DNA of 64,000 bases from CAWUIO01 sp963922455 (lineage in GTDB: Bacteria; Bacteroidota; Bacteroidia; Cytophagales; Microscillaceae), in NCBI GenBank assembly GCA_963922455.1, contig CAWUIO010000007.1, positions 33,585 through 97,584 of the forward strand. Direction: 5' to 3'. The notes under the pieces were generated by a model that was given only the letters and a program-made list of their open reading frames with translations, ran no database searches and had not been told where the DNA came from. The translations under genes were made by a program, and so were the position numbers. This document shows, piece after piece, positions 33,581 through 41,931 of this stretch (its first letter is position 1; the number at the start of each line of letters is the position of its first letter).

Positions 33581-33988
33581 TTAGCAACACTTTTTCTCCG
33601 CTTTTTCTTCGGCGTGAAACGTCTCCGAATCCGCATGCGTGTAGAATATCTCCCATTCTATGCCTTCAGGGTCTTTAAACCACTGTTTTCGGGAAGCGGC
33701 ATAACAGCATACCGTTTCCCCTTCATCCAGTGACAAGCGGTCGGTTTCTTGGGCACTGCTTTGAATTTGTTCTAATTCCTCGGGAGTACCTGCTTCCAAA
33801 CCCAAGTGCTCCAATCCGGTCTTGCCATTGCTGCTTGGTACGATAGATAAGTTGACCGAAGGGTTATCCAATTTCCACTGGGCATAATCTTCTTTTACCT
33901 TGGTAGGCTCATGCCGAAATAGAGCCGAGTAAAATTGAATAGATTCTTGTAAGTCGGCTACTTGCATCATCAAATGAATTCTTGCCAT
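33581..33988 (-). CDS. arsI: ArsI/CadI-family VOC metalloenzyme
   Basis: 135 residues, one glyoxalase/VOC domain. MARIHLMMQVADLQESIQFYSALF and EHLGLEAGT place the first metal His. GETVCCYAASRKQWFKDPEGIEWEIFYT holds the vicinal Cys pair that binds trivalent arsenicals in ArsI and the last Glu ligand. C-terminal KKCC adds another Cys pair. ArsI C-As lyase demethylates methylarsenite; CadI relatives respond to cadmium. Located 61 bp after a SigZ-type sigma factor on the same strand. Confidence 0.85.
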   Translation of the reverse strand: MARIHLMMQVADLQESIQFYSALFRHEPTKVKEDYAQWKLDNPSVNLSIVPSSNGKTGLEHLGLEAGTPEELEQIQSSAQETDRLSLDEGETVCCYAASRKQWFKDPEGIEWEIFYTHADSETFHAEEKAEKKCC

Positions 33989-34049
33989 TGTTATATTTAT
34001 TTTTGTGATTGTTGTACTCTATAGACGGGCTATCAGTCATAAAGACGAA

Positions 34050-34604
34050 TTAACAGGAGCTACATTTGGGGGGGGGCTCCGGATTTTTATAATAATCCAT
34101 AATGTTCCCGTAGGCATCTACTTGAATCGTACAACAAGCCAATACCTGCTCCCGTAGGAGTTCCCGGGCCTTTTGTACGCGTGACTTCAAAGTAGAATAA
34201 GGAATACCGAGCGTAGCGGCCAATTCTTTCTGAGACCGTCCCCGGATTTCTACCTCCCATAAAGCACTGCTGTACGGCTCGGGTAGTTCTTGGATCAAAT
34301 GGGGAATAGACTGGGAAAATGCTTTGGTTATCCCTTGCGACTCCTCTTCAGAATTTTCATCCGGGACTTGCTCCGTAGAATATTCCGGCTTAAGGCCTCG
34401 GAAATAGTCGTTTATATTATTCCGAATGATTTGGTATAAATACGACAACATCTTATCCGGGTCCCGGATCTGATCGGCTTTGCGCAACCATTTCAGAAAG
34501 GCTTCTTGTAATAAATCCCGGGCGATGTCTTCATCTCGCACTTTTTTCATTAAAAAAGCCAGCAACTGCTGGTACAAATCATCGGATATCGCCTTTGTGC
34601 TCAT
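34050..34604 (-). CDS. sigZ: SigZ-like RNA polymerase sigma factor with Cys-rich tail
   Basis: 184 residues from ATG at 34604. Region 2 (DEDIARDLLQEAFLKWLRKA, PDKMLSYLYQIIRNNINDYFR) and region 4 (YSSALWEVEIRGRSQKELAATLGI, STLKSRVQKARELLREQV) of an ECF-type sigma-70. The tail ACCTIQVDAYGNIMDYYKN followed by CSSC is the SigZ-type extension; its four cysteines could bind a thiophilic metal or arsenite. No anti-sigma gene is adjacent. Placement before arsI suggests a metalloid response (inference). Confidence 0.88.
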   Translation of the reverse strand: MSTKAISDDLYQQLLAFLMKKVRDEDIARDLLQEAFLKWLRKADQIRDPDKMLSYLYQIIRNNINDYFRGLKPEYSTEQVPDENSEEESQGITKAFSQSIPHLIQELPEPYSSALWEVEIRGRSQKELAATLGIPYSTLKSRVQKARELLREQVLACCTIQVDAYGNIMDYYKNPEPPPKCSSC

Positions 34605-34665
34605 ATGCAATTAATTGTTTACCAGAAAGACGGGTCAAGTATAAAAAAGACGAAAACAAAAACTT

Positions 34666-34827
34666 AGAAACGGTTTAAGTGTAGTTTTTTTCACCAAAAG
34701 GGCTCCCTGTGGGCTTCCGATGAAATCAACAAGGCGCGCATAGCCATAAACCTGAGGGTGCCAGGAGCTCGTGGGCATGTTAAAATGGCCCTTGGCAGCC
34801 CAAAGAGATAACCTTTAAAAAGTTTCT
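34666..34827 (+). repeat. MITE-like element, copy 3 (162 bp)
   Basis: Ends AGAAACGGTTTAAG and CTTTAAAAAGTTTCT (imperfect inverted repeat). Shares GATGAAATCAACAAGG (34719 on) followed by CGCGCATAGC with copy 1, and TGGCCCTTGGCAGCCCAAAG with all three. It lies immediately upstream of sigZ (62 bp from its ATG), opposite in orientation, and 5 bp from the stop of the next gene. Confidence 0.65.
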
Positions 34828-34831
34828 ATCC

Positions 34832-35329
34832 TTACCGAATACGAAACCTTTGGTGAAGCGCCTCTTCAAAAATATGGTGCAATTGAAAAGTTTGCTCCGC
34901 TCCTAATTTTTGTCCTACTTGACTAATAAAGTATAAGCCCAATCCCACCAGCCCTAAAACGGGTATAGCCCATGCCTCCGGTATTGCCAAACCCAAACTC
35001 CATTTGGAAAAAGTGGTCAAGCTTAAGAAAAGTATCAAAATCCCCACGAGCGAATATGCAAACATAAATAAGGTCCATACCGAAGGTTTGGGGCCATACA
35101 AGCCTCGCATAAGGCTTCCCCCCTCTTGCTCTTCCAAGGATACATCCAGCTGGGGAGACCAAAAGTGCTGTTGCGAATGGGGGATCTTGAGGGTAATATG
35201 ATTTTTCAAAAAGGTAGCATCACACAAGCCGGAGTGCTGTATGACGTACTCTTTGATCATGCCCACTAATTGCTCGGGGGGCATATCAACTTCCTGGCGA
35301 AAACGGGGACGTACTCGAAAACTCGTCAT
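34832..35329 (-). CDS. Membrane protein, unknown
   Basis: 165 residues: a soluble ~75-residue N-terminal region (RVRPRFRQEVDMPPEQLVGM) followed by two TM helices (~88-107 and ~118-140) and a short helical tail. Sequence after the repeat LYGPKPSVWTLFMFAYSL is conserved-looking. No named family. Same strand as the nat-lipB-lipA group, 86 bp downstream of nat. Confidence 0.6.
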   Translation of the reverse strand: MTSFRVRPRFRQEVDMPPEQLVGMIKEYVIQHSGLCDATFLKNHITLKIPHSQQHFWSPQLDVSLEEQEGGSLMRGLYGPKPSVWTLFMFAYSLVGILILFLSLTTFSKWSLGLAIPEAWAIPVLGLVGLGLYFISQVGQKLGAEQTFQLHHIFEEALHQRFRIR

Positions 35330-35415
35330 ACCTAGCGGGCTTATTCGTAGTAACTGGCCTAAAATTGGCTTTTCAGGTAATTTACCCGGATTTTTTCAAG
35401 AATTCAAACGGAGCG

Positions 35416-36201
35416 CTACTCAAGTCCCTCAGGTGGGTGAATGGTGAAATACTGCGCCAACAATTGCTTAAAATGTTCCTCATCCTGTACCAACATTTCC
35501 TCCCTTCCTTCCCCATCCCGATGAATCCGCATTTTGGTACTGCTTAAGGTATATCTTCCTCGATGTCGGGCCAAGGTACATACTTTCTTTTGTAAAAAGT
35601 GTGAGCGAGGATCACTTTGATGATACCGGCACATTTCCTCAAACTCCCCCATCTCCCGCGCGATTTCTTCAAAACGGTATTCAGGAAGCCAGGTTCCCTG
35701 ATCGTTTAGGCTTTGTACTTCCCAGCTTTGGCCCGAGTTTGCTCGAGCCAAACGGTAGCTTCCCCGGGGATCTTTTTGCTCAAGCCCTTCCACTAGGCGC
35801 AAGGGCTGGCGAATAAAGTCACCAAAACCCACATCGGCCAGCCATTTCTCTTCGCCCAAGGTGACCAGCAGGGCTAAGTGGTCGTGCGGGGGGCCGTATT
35901 CCTTCCGGGTGGGCTCATATACGCGGGCCGAAAGCAGCTGGACTTGATAGCCTAAGGCGTGGAGCAATTCATAAAACAAGCCGTTCAGTTCATAGCAAAA
36001 CCCTCCTCGCCCGTTTTCTAGCATTTTGGTAAACAGCTTATCCCGGTCCAAAACAATCGCCCTTCCCCAATGGATATCCAGGTTCTCAAAAGGAAAGTGC
36101 AAGAGATGAAGAAAGTGCAAATCCCTTAGGGTCTCCAAGTTGGGTACAACCGGGGTATCCCAAGTCATCCGAGCTAAATACTTTTGGGCCTGGAAGTGCA
36201 T
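35416..36201 (-). CDS. nat: Arylamine N-acetyltransferase
   Basis: 261 residues. Catalytic triad of NAT visible: Cys in RGGFCYELNGLF (~68), His in YGPPHDHLALLV, Asp in KWLADVGFGD. Conserved FPFENLDIHWGR block near 40. Transfers acetyl from acetyl-CoA to arylamines or hydrazines. It starts 10 bp after lipB and probably belongs to a lipA-lipB-nat transcript. Confidence 0.93.
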   Translation of the reverse strand: MHFQAQKYLARMTWDTPVVPNLETLRDLHFLHLLHFPFENLDIHWGRAIVLDRDKLFTKMLENGRGGFCYELNGLFYELLHALGYQVQLLSARVYEPTRKEYGPPHDHLALLVTLGEEKWLADVGFGDFIRQPLRLVEGLEQKDPRGSYRLARANSGQSWEVQSLNDQGTWLPEYRFEEIAREMGEFEEMCRYHQSDPRSHFLQKKVCTLARHRGRYTLSSTKMRIHRDGEGREEMLVQDEEHFKQLLAQYFTIHPPEGLE

Positions 36202-36211
36202 AAGCTATTCA

Positions 36212-36904
36212 TTAAACAAGGCTTAGAGGAAGATGATCAAACGCTAAGGAAGCCTGCATTTCCTCGAGCAAGGCCGATAAAAACCGGGCTTTTACTTCCT
36301 TGACCGGAATTGCCTCTCCTAACTGGGCCTCCATCGACGTGACCCCTTTATCGGGTATGCCACAAGGAATTATCCAGTCAAAGTAGCGAAGGTCTGTGGC
36401 TACATTTAAGGCCAAACCGTGCATGGTAACCATACGGCTCGCCTGGATCCCTAGCGCACAAATCTTAGAGTCACCGATCCAAACCCCTGGGGCTCCGGCG
36501 AGCGTTCCGGCCGATAGGCCATACGATTTTAAGGTACGGATCACGGTAGCTTCTAGGGTTTTGACAAAGTTTTTCAGGCCCAGTTCGAGGGTTTCCAAAT
36601 CCCAGATGAAATAGACAACTAGTTGTCCCGGGCCATGAAAAGTTATATCCCCCCCTCGCTTGATCCGATAGAAGTCTACCCCAGTTTTTTCTAATTGATC
36701 CAAAGAAAATTCTAAATGCTCTACGGCCCCGTGCTTCCCTAAGGTAAAAACGGGAGGATGTTCACAAAAAATAAGTTGGGAATCAGGCATAGGAAGCTTT
36801 TGCTCCCTAGCCTGTACCATGGCATAAAATACGTTTTCTTGTTGGTTTAAGGCTTGCTTATAAGGGATCAAACCCCAGTCAAGCACTTGCATACGATATG
36901 GCAT
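36212..36904 (-). CDS. lipB: Octanoyl-(acyl carrier protein):protein octanoyltransferase
   Basis: 230 residues. RGGDITFHGPGQLVVY (substrate-binding block), GVWIGDSKICALGIQ (catalytic Lys) and WIIPCGIPDKGVTSM (catalytic Cys) are all present. It places octanoyl groups on GcvH and 2-oxoacid dehydrogenase E2 lysines. 22 bp downstream of lipA. Confidence 0.97.
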   Translation of the reverse strand: MPYRMQVLDWGLIPYKQALNQQENVFYAMVQAREQKLPMPDSQLIFCEHPPVFTLGKHGAVEHLEFSLDQLEKTGVDFYRIKRGGDITFHGPGQLVVYFIWDLETLELGLKNFVKTLEATVIRTLKSYGLSAGTLAGAPGVWIGDSKICALGIQASRMVTMHGLALNVATDLRYFDWIIPCGIPDKGVTSMEAQLGEAIPVKEVKARFLSALLEEMQASLAFDHLPLSLV

Positions 36905-36926
36905 AAAATCGCGGTCCCTGTACAGC

Positions 36927-37787
36927 TTATAACACGGGGGTTTCGGCGTGAGAAGAGCTGCGTACCAGGGCCCCGCTTTCTGCAGGCCGGAGGCGTTTGG
37001 CTAAACCTAATGTCTCGTACTCTTTAAAAAGAGCCGGTTTGATAAATTCCTCTACCTTCATATGATCGTGCGTGGGTTGTAGGTACTGCCCAATGGTAAT
37101 TACCTCGCAGCCCTGTCCTCTCAGATCATCCATGGTTTCCAGCACTTCTTCTCGGCTTTCTCCCAGGCCTACCATGACTCCCGATTTGGACCGGATACCC
37201 GATTGGGCCACGTGTCTGATCACCCCGAGGCTCCGGTCATAATCGGAGTTACGCCGTACCTGGCGGGTGAGGCGACGGACCGTTTCCATATTATGCGAAA
37301 TGACGTTTGGTTGGGCGGCAATCACCCGGTCGATGCATTCGGTTTTTCCTTTAAAATCTGGAATGAGTACCTCAATGGTGGTTTCTGGGTTTAATTCTTT
37401 TACCGCCAAAATGGTCTCTTGCCAAATTTCCGAGCCATAATCGGGAAGGTCGTCCCGGTCTACCGATGTGATTACACAGTGCTTCAGCTTCATCAACTGG
37501 ATGGAGCGGGCTACTTGGTAGGGTTCTTCTTTATTTACGGCATCAGGCCTCCCCGTTTTTACGGCGCAAAACCGACAGGCCCGGGTACAAATATCTCCTA
37601 AAATCATAAAAGTAGCCGTTCCCCGCCCCCAGCATTCGGCCATATTGGGGCATTTTCCACTCTGGCAAATGGTGTGAAGTGCGTGCTCGCTTACGATTTT
37701 CTTTACTGCTTTATAATCTTCACCGCTGGGTATTTTTACTTTTAACCAATCGGGTTTTTGGCGACTTGGTTTTTCTGTAATCTTCAT
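36927..37787 (-). CDS. lipA: Lipoyl synthase
   Basis: 286 residues. Radical-SAM cluster CTRACRFC and auxiliary cluster CQSGKCPNMAECW are intact; GRPDAVNKEEPYQVARSI and HNMETVRRLTRQVRRNSDYDRSL are standard. C-terminal Ser of SGALVRSSSHAE supplies the usual auxiliary ligand. Adds sulphur to octanoyl-lysine to form lipoyl groups. Confidence 0.97.
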   Translation of the reverse strand: MKITEKPSRQKPDWLKVKIPSGEDYKAVKKIVSEHALHTICQSGKCPNMAECWGRGTATFMILGDICTRACRFCAVKTGRPDAVNKEEPYQVARSIQLMKLKHCVITSVDRDDLPDYGSEIWQETILAVKELNPETTIEVLIPDFKGKTECIDRVIAAQPNVISHNMETVRRLTRQVRRNSDYDRSLGVIRHVAQSGIRSKSGVMVGLGESREEVLETMDDLRGQGCEVITIGQYLQPTHDHMKVEEFIKPALFKEYETLGLAKRLRPAESGALVRSSSHAETPVL

Positions 37788-37884
37788 AAATGATTTATTC
37801 CATGATGTATTATCCTAACAAAAATATCGAAAGATAGTTGAATACAAACACTCCAAATGAATAGCCCACTTGTAAGAATTTTCT

Positions 37885-38013
37885 GGGGCTGCCCCCGGCG
37901 ATGAAGTTTTACCCCTTAAATACGTCTGTGCCGCCGGGGTCGGGCTTTCACTACTCGCTGCCTTTCCCCGCCAGGCCCCTACGAGCTCAAACAGGCCGTT
38001 CTATCCCTCAGCC
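37885..38013 (+). repeat. Structured repeat SR, copy 8 (subfamily A)
   Basis: Closing helix GGCTG/CAGCC; second helix CCCCGGCG/CGCCGGGG; third helix CTCG/CGAG with GCCT/AGGC. Upstream and antisense to lipA (98 bp from its ATG). Tail-to-tail with copy 9, 96 bp apart. Confidence 0.9.
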
Positions 38014-38109
38014 ATTCGGGAAGAGATAAGCTAGCAGTTAAAAAAAGGGGGCCTGCATTCAACTTAACCCACACATCTGTCCCGACTCCCAGCATTTGTC
38101 TCCCAAACC

Positions 38110-38236
38110 GGCTTAGGGATAGAGCGTTTGTTTGAGCCCGCTGCTGCTTGTGCGGGGGCCGGCGAGTCGCGAAAGCCCGACCCGCGCGGCTACCCACCTT
38201 CAAGAGGCCCGGACCTTTCTAGCGCGGGGAAGCCCC
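38110..38236 (-). repeat. Structured repeat SR, copy 9 (subfamily B)
   Basis: Minus strand GGGGCTTCCCCGCGC ... CTATCCCTAAGCC. Closing helix GGCTT/AAGCC; second helix CCCGCGC/GCGCGGG; third helix CTCGC/GCGGG. 96 bp upstream of the glycosidase-like gene, in the divergent lipA/glycosidase region (545 bp), which holds no other recognisable feature. Confidence 0.9.
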
Positions 38237-38332
38237 AGACAGTCCCTCACCAGGGTATCTCCGGCTTGGATTGTTAATTTGGGCGAATTTTCTTACATTT
38301 GAATAAACGACACCACAAGCAGCCCTAGTTTC

Positions 38333-40654
38333 ATGACAACGATTTACCGCCACCCAACTGGCCAGGCATTCCTGGTTTTGTATTTCTTGTGTATTGCCCT
38401 TTGGGGAATTGCCGTATTGGGCTCTCCCCACGTAGCGCCAGCATCCCTAGCTCCCTCTACTAAGCTCTACCATTCCTCATGGGCCCCACTTCCTCAAGAC
38501 TCCTTAAACCAGGACAGTATTCGAGTCGTGGGCGAGCTCAAAAAATGGCATACCGTGACCCTACTTGTGCCTGGGCCCACCTTGAGCGAATTGGGAGAGG
38601 AAAACCCTTTTTTAGATTATCGCTTGGATGTATCCTTTTTTCAGAACGATAAAGAACTCCTGGTGCCCGGTTACTTTGCCGCCGACGGAAATGCCGCCGA
38701 AACCGGAGCTGAACGCGGGAATATCTGGAAAGTTCACTTTTGCCCCGAAGATACCGGTCACTGGGAATATGAAGTTTCGTTTAAAAAAGGGAAAGATATA
38801 GCTGTATCCGATGATTTCCTAGCCGGTGAGTCCCTAGAATTAGATGGTCAAAGTGGATCTTTTTATATTGCCCCCAGTGATAAGGAAGGGAGAGACTTTC
38901 GGGCGCATGGACGTTTGCAATATGTAGGCGAGCGATACTTACAATTTGCCGAAACCGGAGAATATTTTCTCAAAGCCGGGGCCGATTCCCCAGAAACCCT
39001 CCTGGCCTATGTAGACTTTGACAGTACCTACAATCATGTCGGAAACAATAACTTAAAAGATTTTGCGCCCCATATAGCAGACTGGGAAGAAGGAGACATT
39101 ACTTGGCGCAAGGGCAAGGGCAAAGGCTTAATTGGGGCCATCAATTATTTGGCATCTCGCGGAAATAATGTATTTAGTTTTCTTACCTACAATGCGGGAG
39201 GAGACGGGAAAAATGTTTGGCCATTTGTGGCCTTTGACCAAAAAGTTCGCTACGATTGCTCCAAGCTTGAGCAATGGAACTTGGTCTTTACCCACGCCCA
39301 GCAAAAAGGAATGTTTTTACACTTCAAAACCCAAGAGGAAGAAAACGATAATAATAAACCCTACGCCCTAGACGATGGATTTGTCAAAACCGAACGCAAG
39401 CTTTACTACCGGGAGTTGATTGCCCGCTTTGGGCACCACCTGGCCCTTAATTGGAATATCGGGGAAGAAAATGGCCAAAGTAACAACCAACGCATAGCTA
39501 TGTCGGAATACTTTGCCGAACATGACCCCTACCAAAACCATCGGGTGATGCATACCCGGCCCGAATCTCGATTAGCGGCTTATACTCCCTTGTTGGGTGA
39601 TAGTTCCCAACTTACGGGGGCCTCTTTACAAGCCGATTATGACACGATTTACTGGATTACCCAAAAGTGGATCAGAAAGTCTGAAGAAAGTGGAAAAGCT
39701 TGGGTGGTTTGCAATGATGAGCAAGGACCATTCAAAACCGTGGTTCCCCCTGATCCGGGCTGGCCGGGGTATGACTCTACCCGTGGCCCCTCGCAAGATG
39801 CTGTACGCAAGCTTACCCTTTGGGGCAATCTGATGGCAGGAGGAGCCGGAGTAGAGTATTATTTTGGCTATGAACTACCCGAAAATGATCTCAATGCGGA
39901 AAATTGGCGCAGTCGAGGCCGTTTATGGGATTATAACCGATACGCCCTTCGTTTTTTCCGGGATAATTTGCCCTTCTGGCGGATGGAGTCGGTAGACACA
40001 TTAATCAGGCATCCTCAGGACAGTACCCAATATTCCTATGCTTTATCGAGTGACAGTCTGGATAAATTAGCCTTTTACTTCTTAGAGACGGTACCCACGG
40101 AGATTTACTTAGAAGAACTAGATTCAAATCAATTGTATGTGGCTACTTGGTATAACCCCAAAAATGGTATTTATGTCGATTCCAAGGATACCCTCAGGAG
40201 CCCTGGGTGGAGCACTTTACAATTTCCAAATAGTACTCCCGAACAAGATTGGGCTTTGTTCTTAGACCGGGTAAGCTTGCCCGACACGACCAATCCAGAA
40301 GAGCCCGAGGAAGAACCTGAAGAAGAACCGGAGGAGGAGCCCGAAGAAGAGCCGGAGGAAGAACCGGAAACCCCGCTTAGTACAAATCCGGTAAATTACC
40401 AGGCTAATTTATTTCTGTATCCGGTACCTAGTTGGGACTACCTCCGGATTAACTTGGATGCCCTACCCAAGCTACCCGAGACCATCTACCTCTGGGATAC
40501 CCAAGGAAAATTGGTTTATACAAAAGTTCTTAGCCCCACCCGTGATGGGGCCCTCCCGCTTATCCCCGTGCACGCTTGGCCCAGTGGCTGGTATTTTTAC
40601 CGCTTAGCAGGAGATAATTTAAAAATTACGGGCAAAGTCTTAATCAACCCTTGA
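38333..40654 (+). CDS. Secreted DUF5060/glycosidase-like protein with T9SS sorting domain
   Basis: 773 residues. N-terminal hydrophobic signal (VLYFLCIALWGIAVLG). ~65-165 beta-sandwich resembling DUF5060 (LKKWHTVTLLVPGP ... NIWKVHFCPEDTGHWEYEVSF). ~180-580 TIM-barrel-like region with FLKAGADSPETLLAY, NVFSFLTYNAGGDGKNVWPF, NWNIGEENGQSNNQRIA (possible catalytic Glu) and AGGAGVEYYFGYEL. A linker of repeated EEPEEEP units (~659-685) joins a C-terminal type A-like sorting domain: LFLYPVPSWDYLRINL ... IYLWDTQGKLVYT ... AWPSGWYFYRLAG. Likely surface polysaccharide-active enzyme; substrate unknown. Confidence 0.82.
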   Translation: MTTIYRHPTGQAFLVLYFLCIALWGIAVLGSPHVAPASLAPSTKLYHSSWAPLPQDSLNQDSIRVVGELKKWHTVTLLVPGPTLSELGEENPFLDYRLDVSFFQNDKELLVPGYFAADGNAAETGAERGNIWKVHFCPEDTGHWEYEVSFKKGKDIAVSDDFLAGESLELDGQSGSFYIAPSDKEGRDFRAHGRLQYVGERYLQFAETGEYFLKAGADSPETLLAYVDFDSTYNHVGNNNLKDFAPHIADWEEGDITWRKGKGKGLIGAINYLASRGNNVFSFLTYNAGGDGKNVWPFVAFDQKVRYDCSKLEQWNLVFTHAQQKGMFLHFKTQEEENDNNKPYALDDGFVKTERKLYYRELIARFGHHLALNWNIGEENGQSNNQRIAMSEYFAEHDPYQNHRVMHTRPESRLAAYTPLLGDSSQLTGASLQADYDTIYWITQKWIRKSEESGKAWVVCNDEQGPFKTVVPPDPGWPGYDSTRGPSQDAVRKLTLWGNLMAGGAGVEYYFGYELPENDLNAENWRSRGRLWDYNRYALRFFRDNLPFWRMESVDTLIRHPQDSTQYSYALSSDSLDKLAFYFLETVPTEIYLEELDSNQLYVATWYNPKNGIYVDSKDTLRSPGWSTLQFPNSTPEQDWALFLDRVSLPDTTNPEEPEEEPEEEPEEEPEEEPEEEPETPLSTNPVNYQANLFLYPVPSWDYLRINLDALPKLPETIYLWDTQGKLVYTKVLSPTRDGALPLIPVHAWPSGWYFYRLAGDNLKITGKVLINP

Positions 40655-40925
40655 TTGTTTTGGGGCGTAGTGCTTGTTTTTTTCGTTCTTTAATCTTGAT
40701 AAACCCATAGATGGTAATCAAGATCCAGAAAAAATTAATGCTCACCGATGGGTAAGCTTTATAATACAGGGAGTTAAGCCCTAAAAAAAAGGAGCCTATC
40801 AGGTTTAACCATTGATAGAAAGAGCTGTTTGCCGTGAGTTTGTGCCGATTTAGTAAATAAAAGGCATAAAGTACGAGTAGTGACCCACCCCAGCCCAAAA
40901 TATCCAAAGTAGTTTGTAGATTCAT
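40644..40925 (-). CDS. CBU_0592-family small membrane protein
   Basis: 93 residues, three TM helices. DILGWGGSLLVLYAFYLLNRHKL then SFYQWLNLIGSFFLGLNSLYYKAYPS and NFFWILITIYGFIKI match the CBU_0592 family, function unknown. It overlaps the convergent glycosidase-like gene by 11 bp and starts inside the end of the next minus-strand gene (ATGA overlap), so it is translationally coupled to it. Confidence 0.8.
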   Translation of the reverse strand: MNLQTTLDILGWGGSLLVLYAFYLLNRHKLTANSSFYQWLNLIGSFFLGLNSLYYKAYPSVSINFFWILITIYGFIKIKERKKQALRPKTIKG

Positions 40926-41839
40926 GACTTACTCAATTGGAGATTTTTCTCGTAAGCATTTGAAATAAGTAAAACCAATAGGCCAAAGCTAATCGCCAAG
41001 ATGGAAAGAACTACATTGACCACCGGATCTGTTCCAAAAGATAATCGAATTAATACCGTGGATATCACAAAACCGGAATTGCGTATAATAATCCGGTATT
41101 CGTGGGTATAATAGAGCGATACAATGAGCAATAAAACATCTGCCAAAATGAGGGTGGTAAAAAACTCATTATAAAAAATGTAGTTCACGTCTTTTAGGGT
41201 ATCCATCTTTCCTAGCTCAAATAGGTAGGCATTCCAGGCCCATTGGGAGAAACTGTATATGGACAAAGCTATAAGAAACCCTACCAGAAATAAAGCCAGC
41301 ACTTTTTTTAAAAAAATAAATTTTCGGATTTTCGGGGTGGTAGAAAGCCGGATTCGGCGCTCACTAAAATAATGGAATAAGCCTATCAGTAAAAAGATAA
41401 GGATAATCCCTCCCATATCTACTAATAGAGAAGCCTCAGATTGATTTAATTGATACCAAGGCTGGGGAATTTCCAGATTGCTAATATCTTTAAAAATACG
41501 CCTAATTATTATGAGAGAAACGATTTCGTATTGCTTCCCAATAGACTTGGAAAAAGATTTAGGTAGGAAATAAATAAAGAGATACACCTCATAGATCAGA
41601 ATAAATGAAAAAGGAGTATAAATAGCGGCCAAAGGACTTCCCAACATTTCTTTTTGTGAACTCAGATTTAAATAAGAGGAGCTCAGTACTAAAATCAAGA
41701 ATAGGTGCCCTAAAAAACCAATAATTGCCAAAGAAATGATTGCTTTTTCAATTTTTTGGCTGGCTTTCTCAGAAAAAACCAAATTATAAAGAGACTCAAA
41801 AAAATGTAAGGCAGGGGTATTTGTACGGCTTGTGTCCAT
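40922..41839 (-). CDS. Multi-pass membrane protein, unknown
   Basis: 305 residues with six or more hydrophobic helices (~29-50, ~70-90, ~140-160, ~180-200, ~225-245, ~265-293). Charged loops RRIRLSTTPKIRKF. No family recognised. First gene of a two-gene unit with the CBU_0592-like protein. AT-richer than most neighbours. Confidence 0.6.
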   Translation of the reverse strand: MDTSRTNTPALHFFESLYNLVFSEKASQKIEKAIISLAIIGFLGHLFLILVLSSSYLNLSSQKEMLGSPLAAIYTPFSFILIYEVYLFIYFLPKSFSKSIGKQYEIVSLIIIRRIFKDISNLEIPQPWYQLNQSEASLLVDMGGIILIFLLIGLFHYFSERRIRLSTTPKIRKFIFLKKVLALFLVGFLIALSIYSFSQWAWNAYLFELGKMDTLKDVNYIFYNEFFTTLILADVLLLIVSLYYTHEYRIIIRNSGFVISTVLIRLSFGTDPVVNVVLSILAISFGLLVLLISNAYEKNLQLSKS

Positions 41840-41931
41840 AAAGAAGGGTATCTTTATGGCTTAACCCATTGTCTAAGTAATTGTTAATAAAGACTTTGGA
41901 AAAAAACAAGCTGGCTAATTCTAAACTTCCT

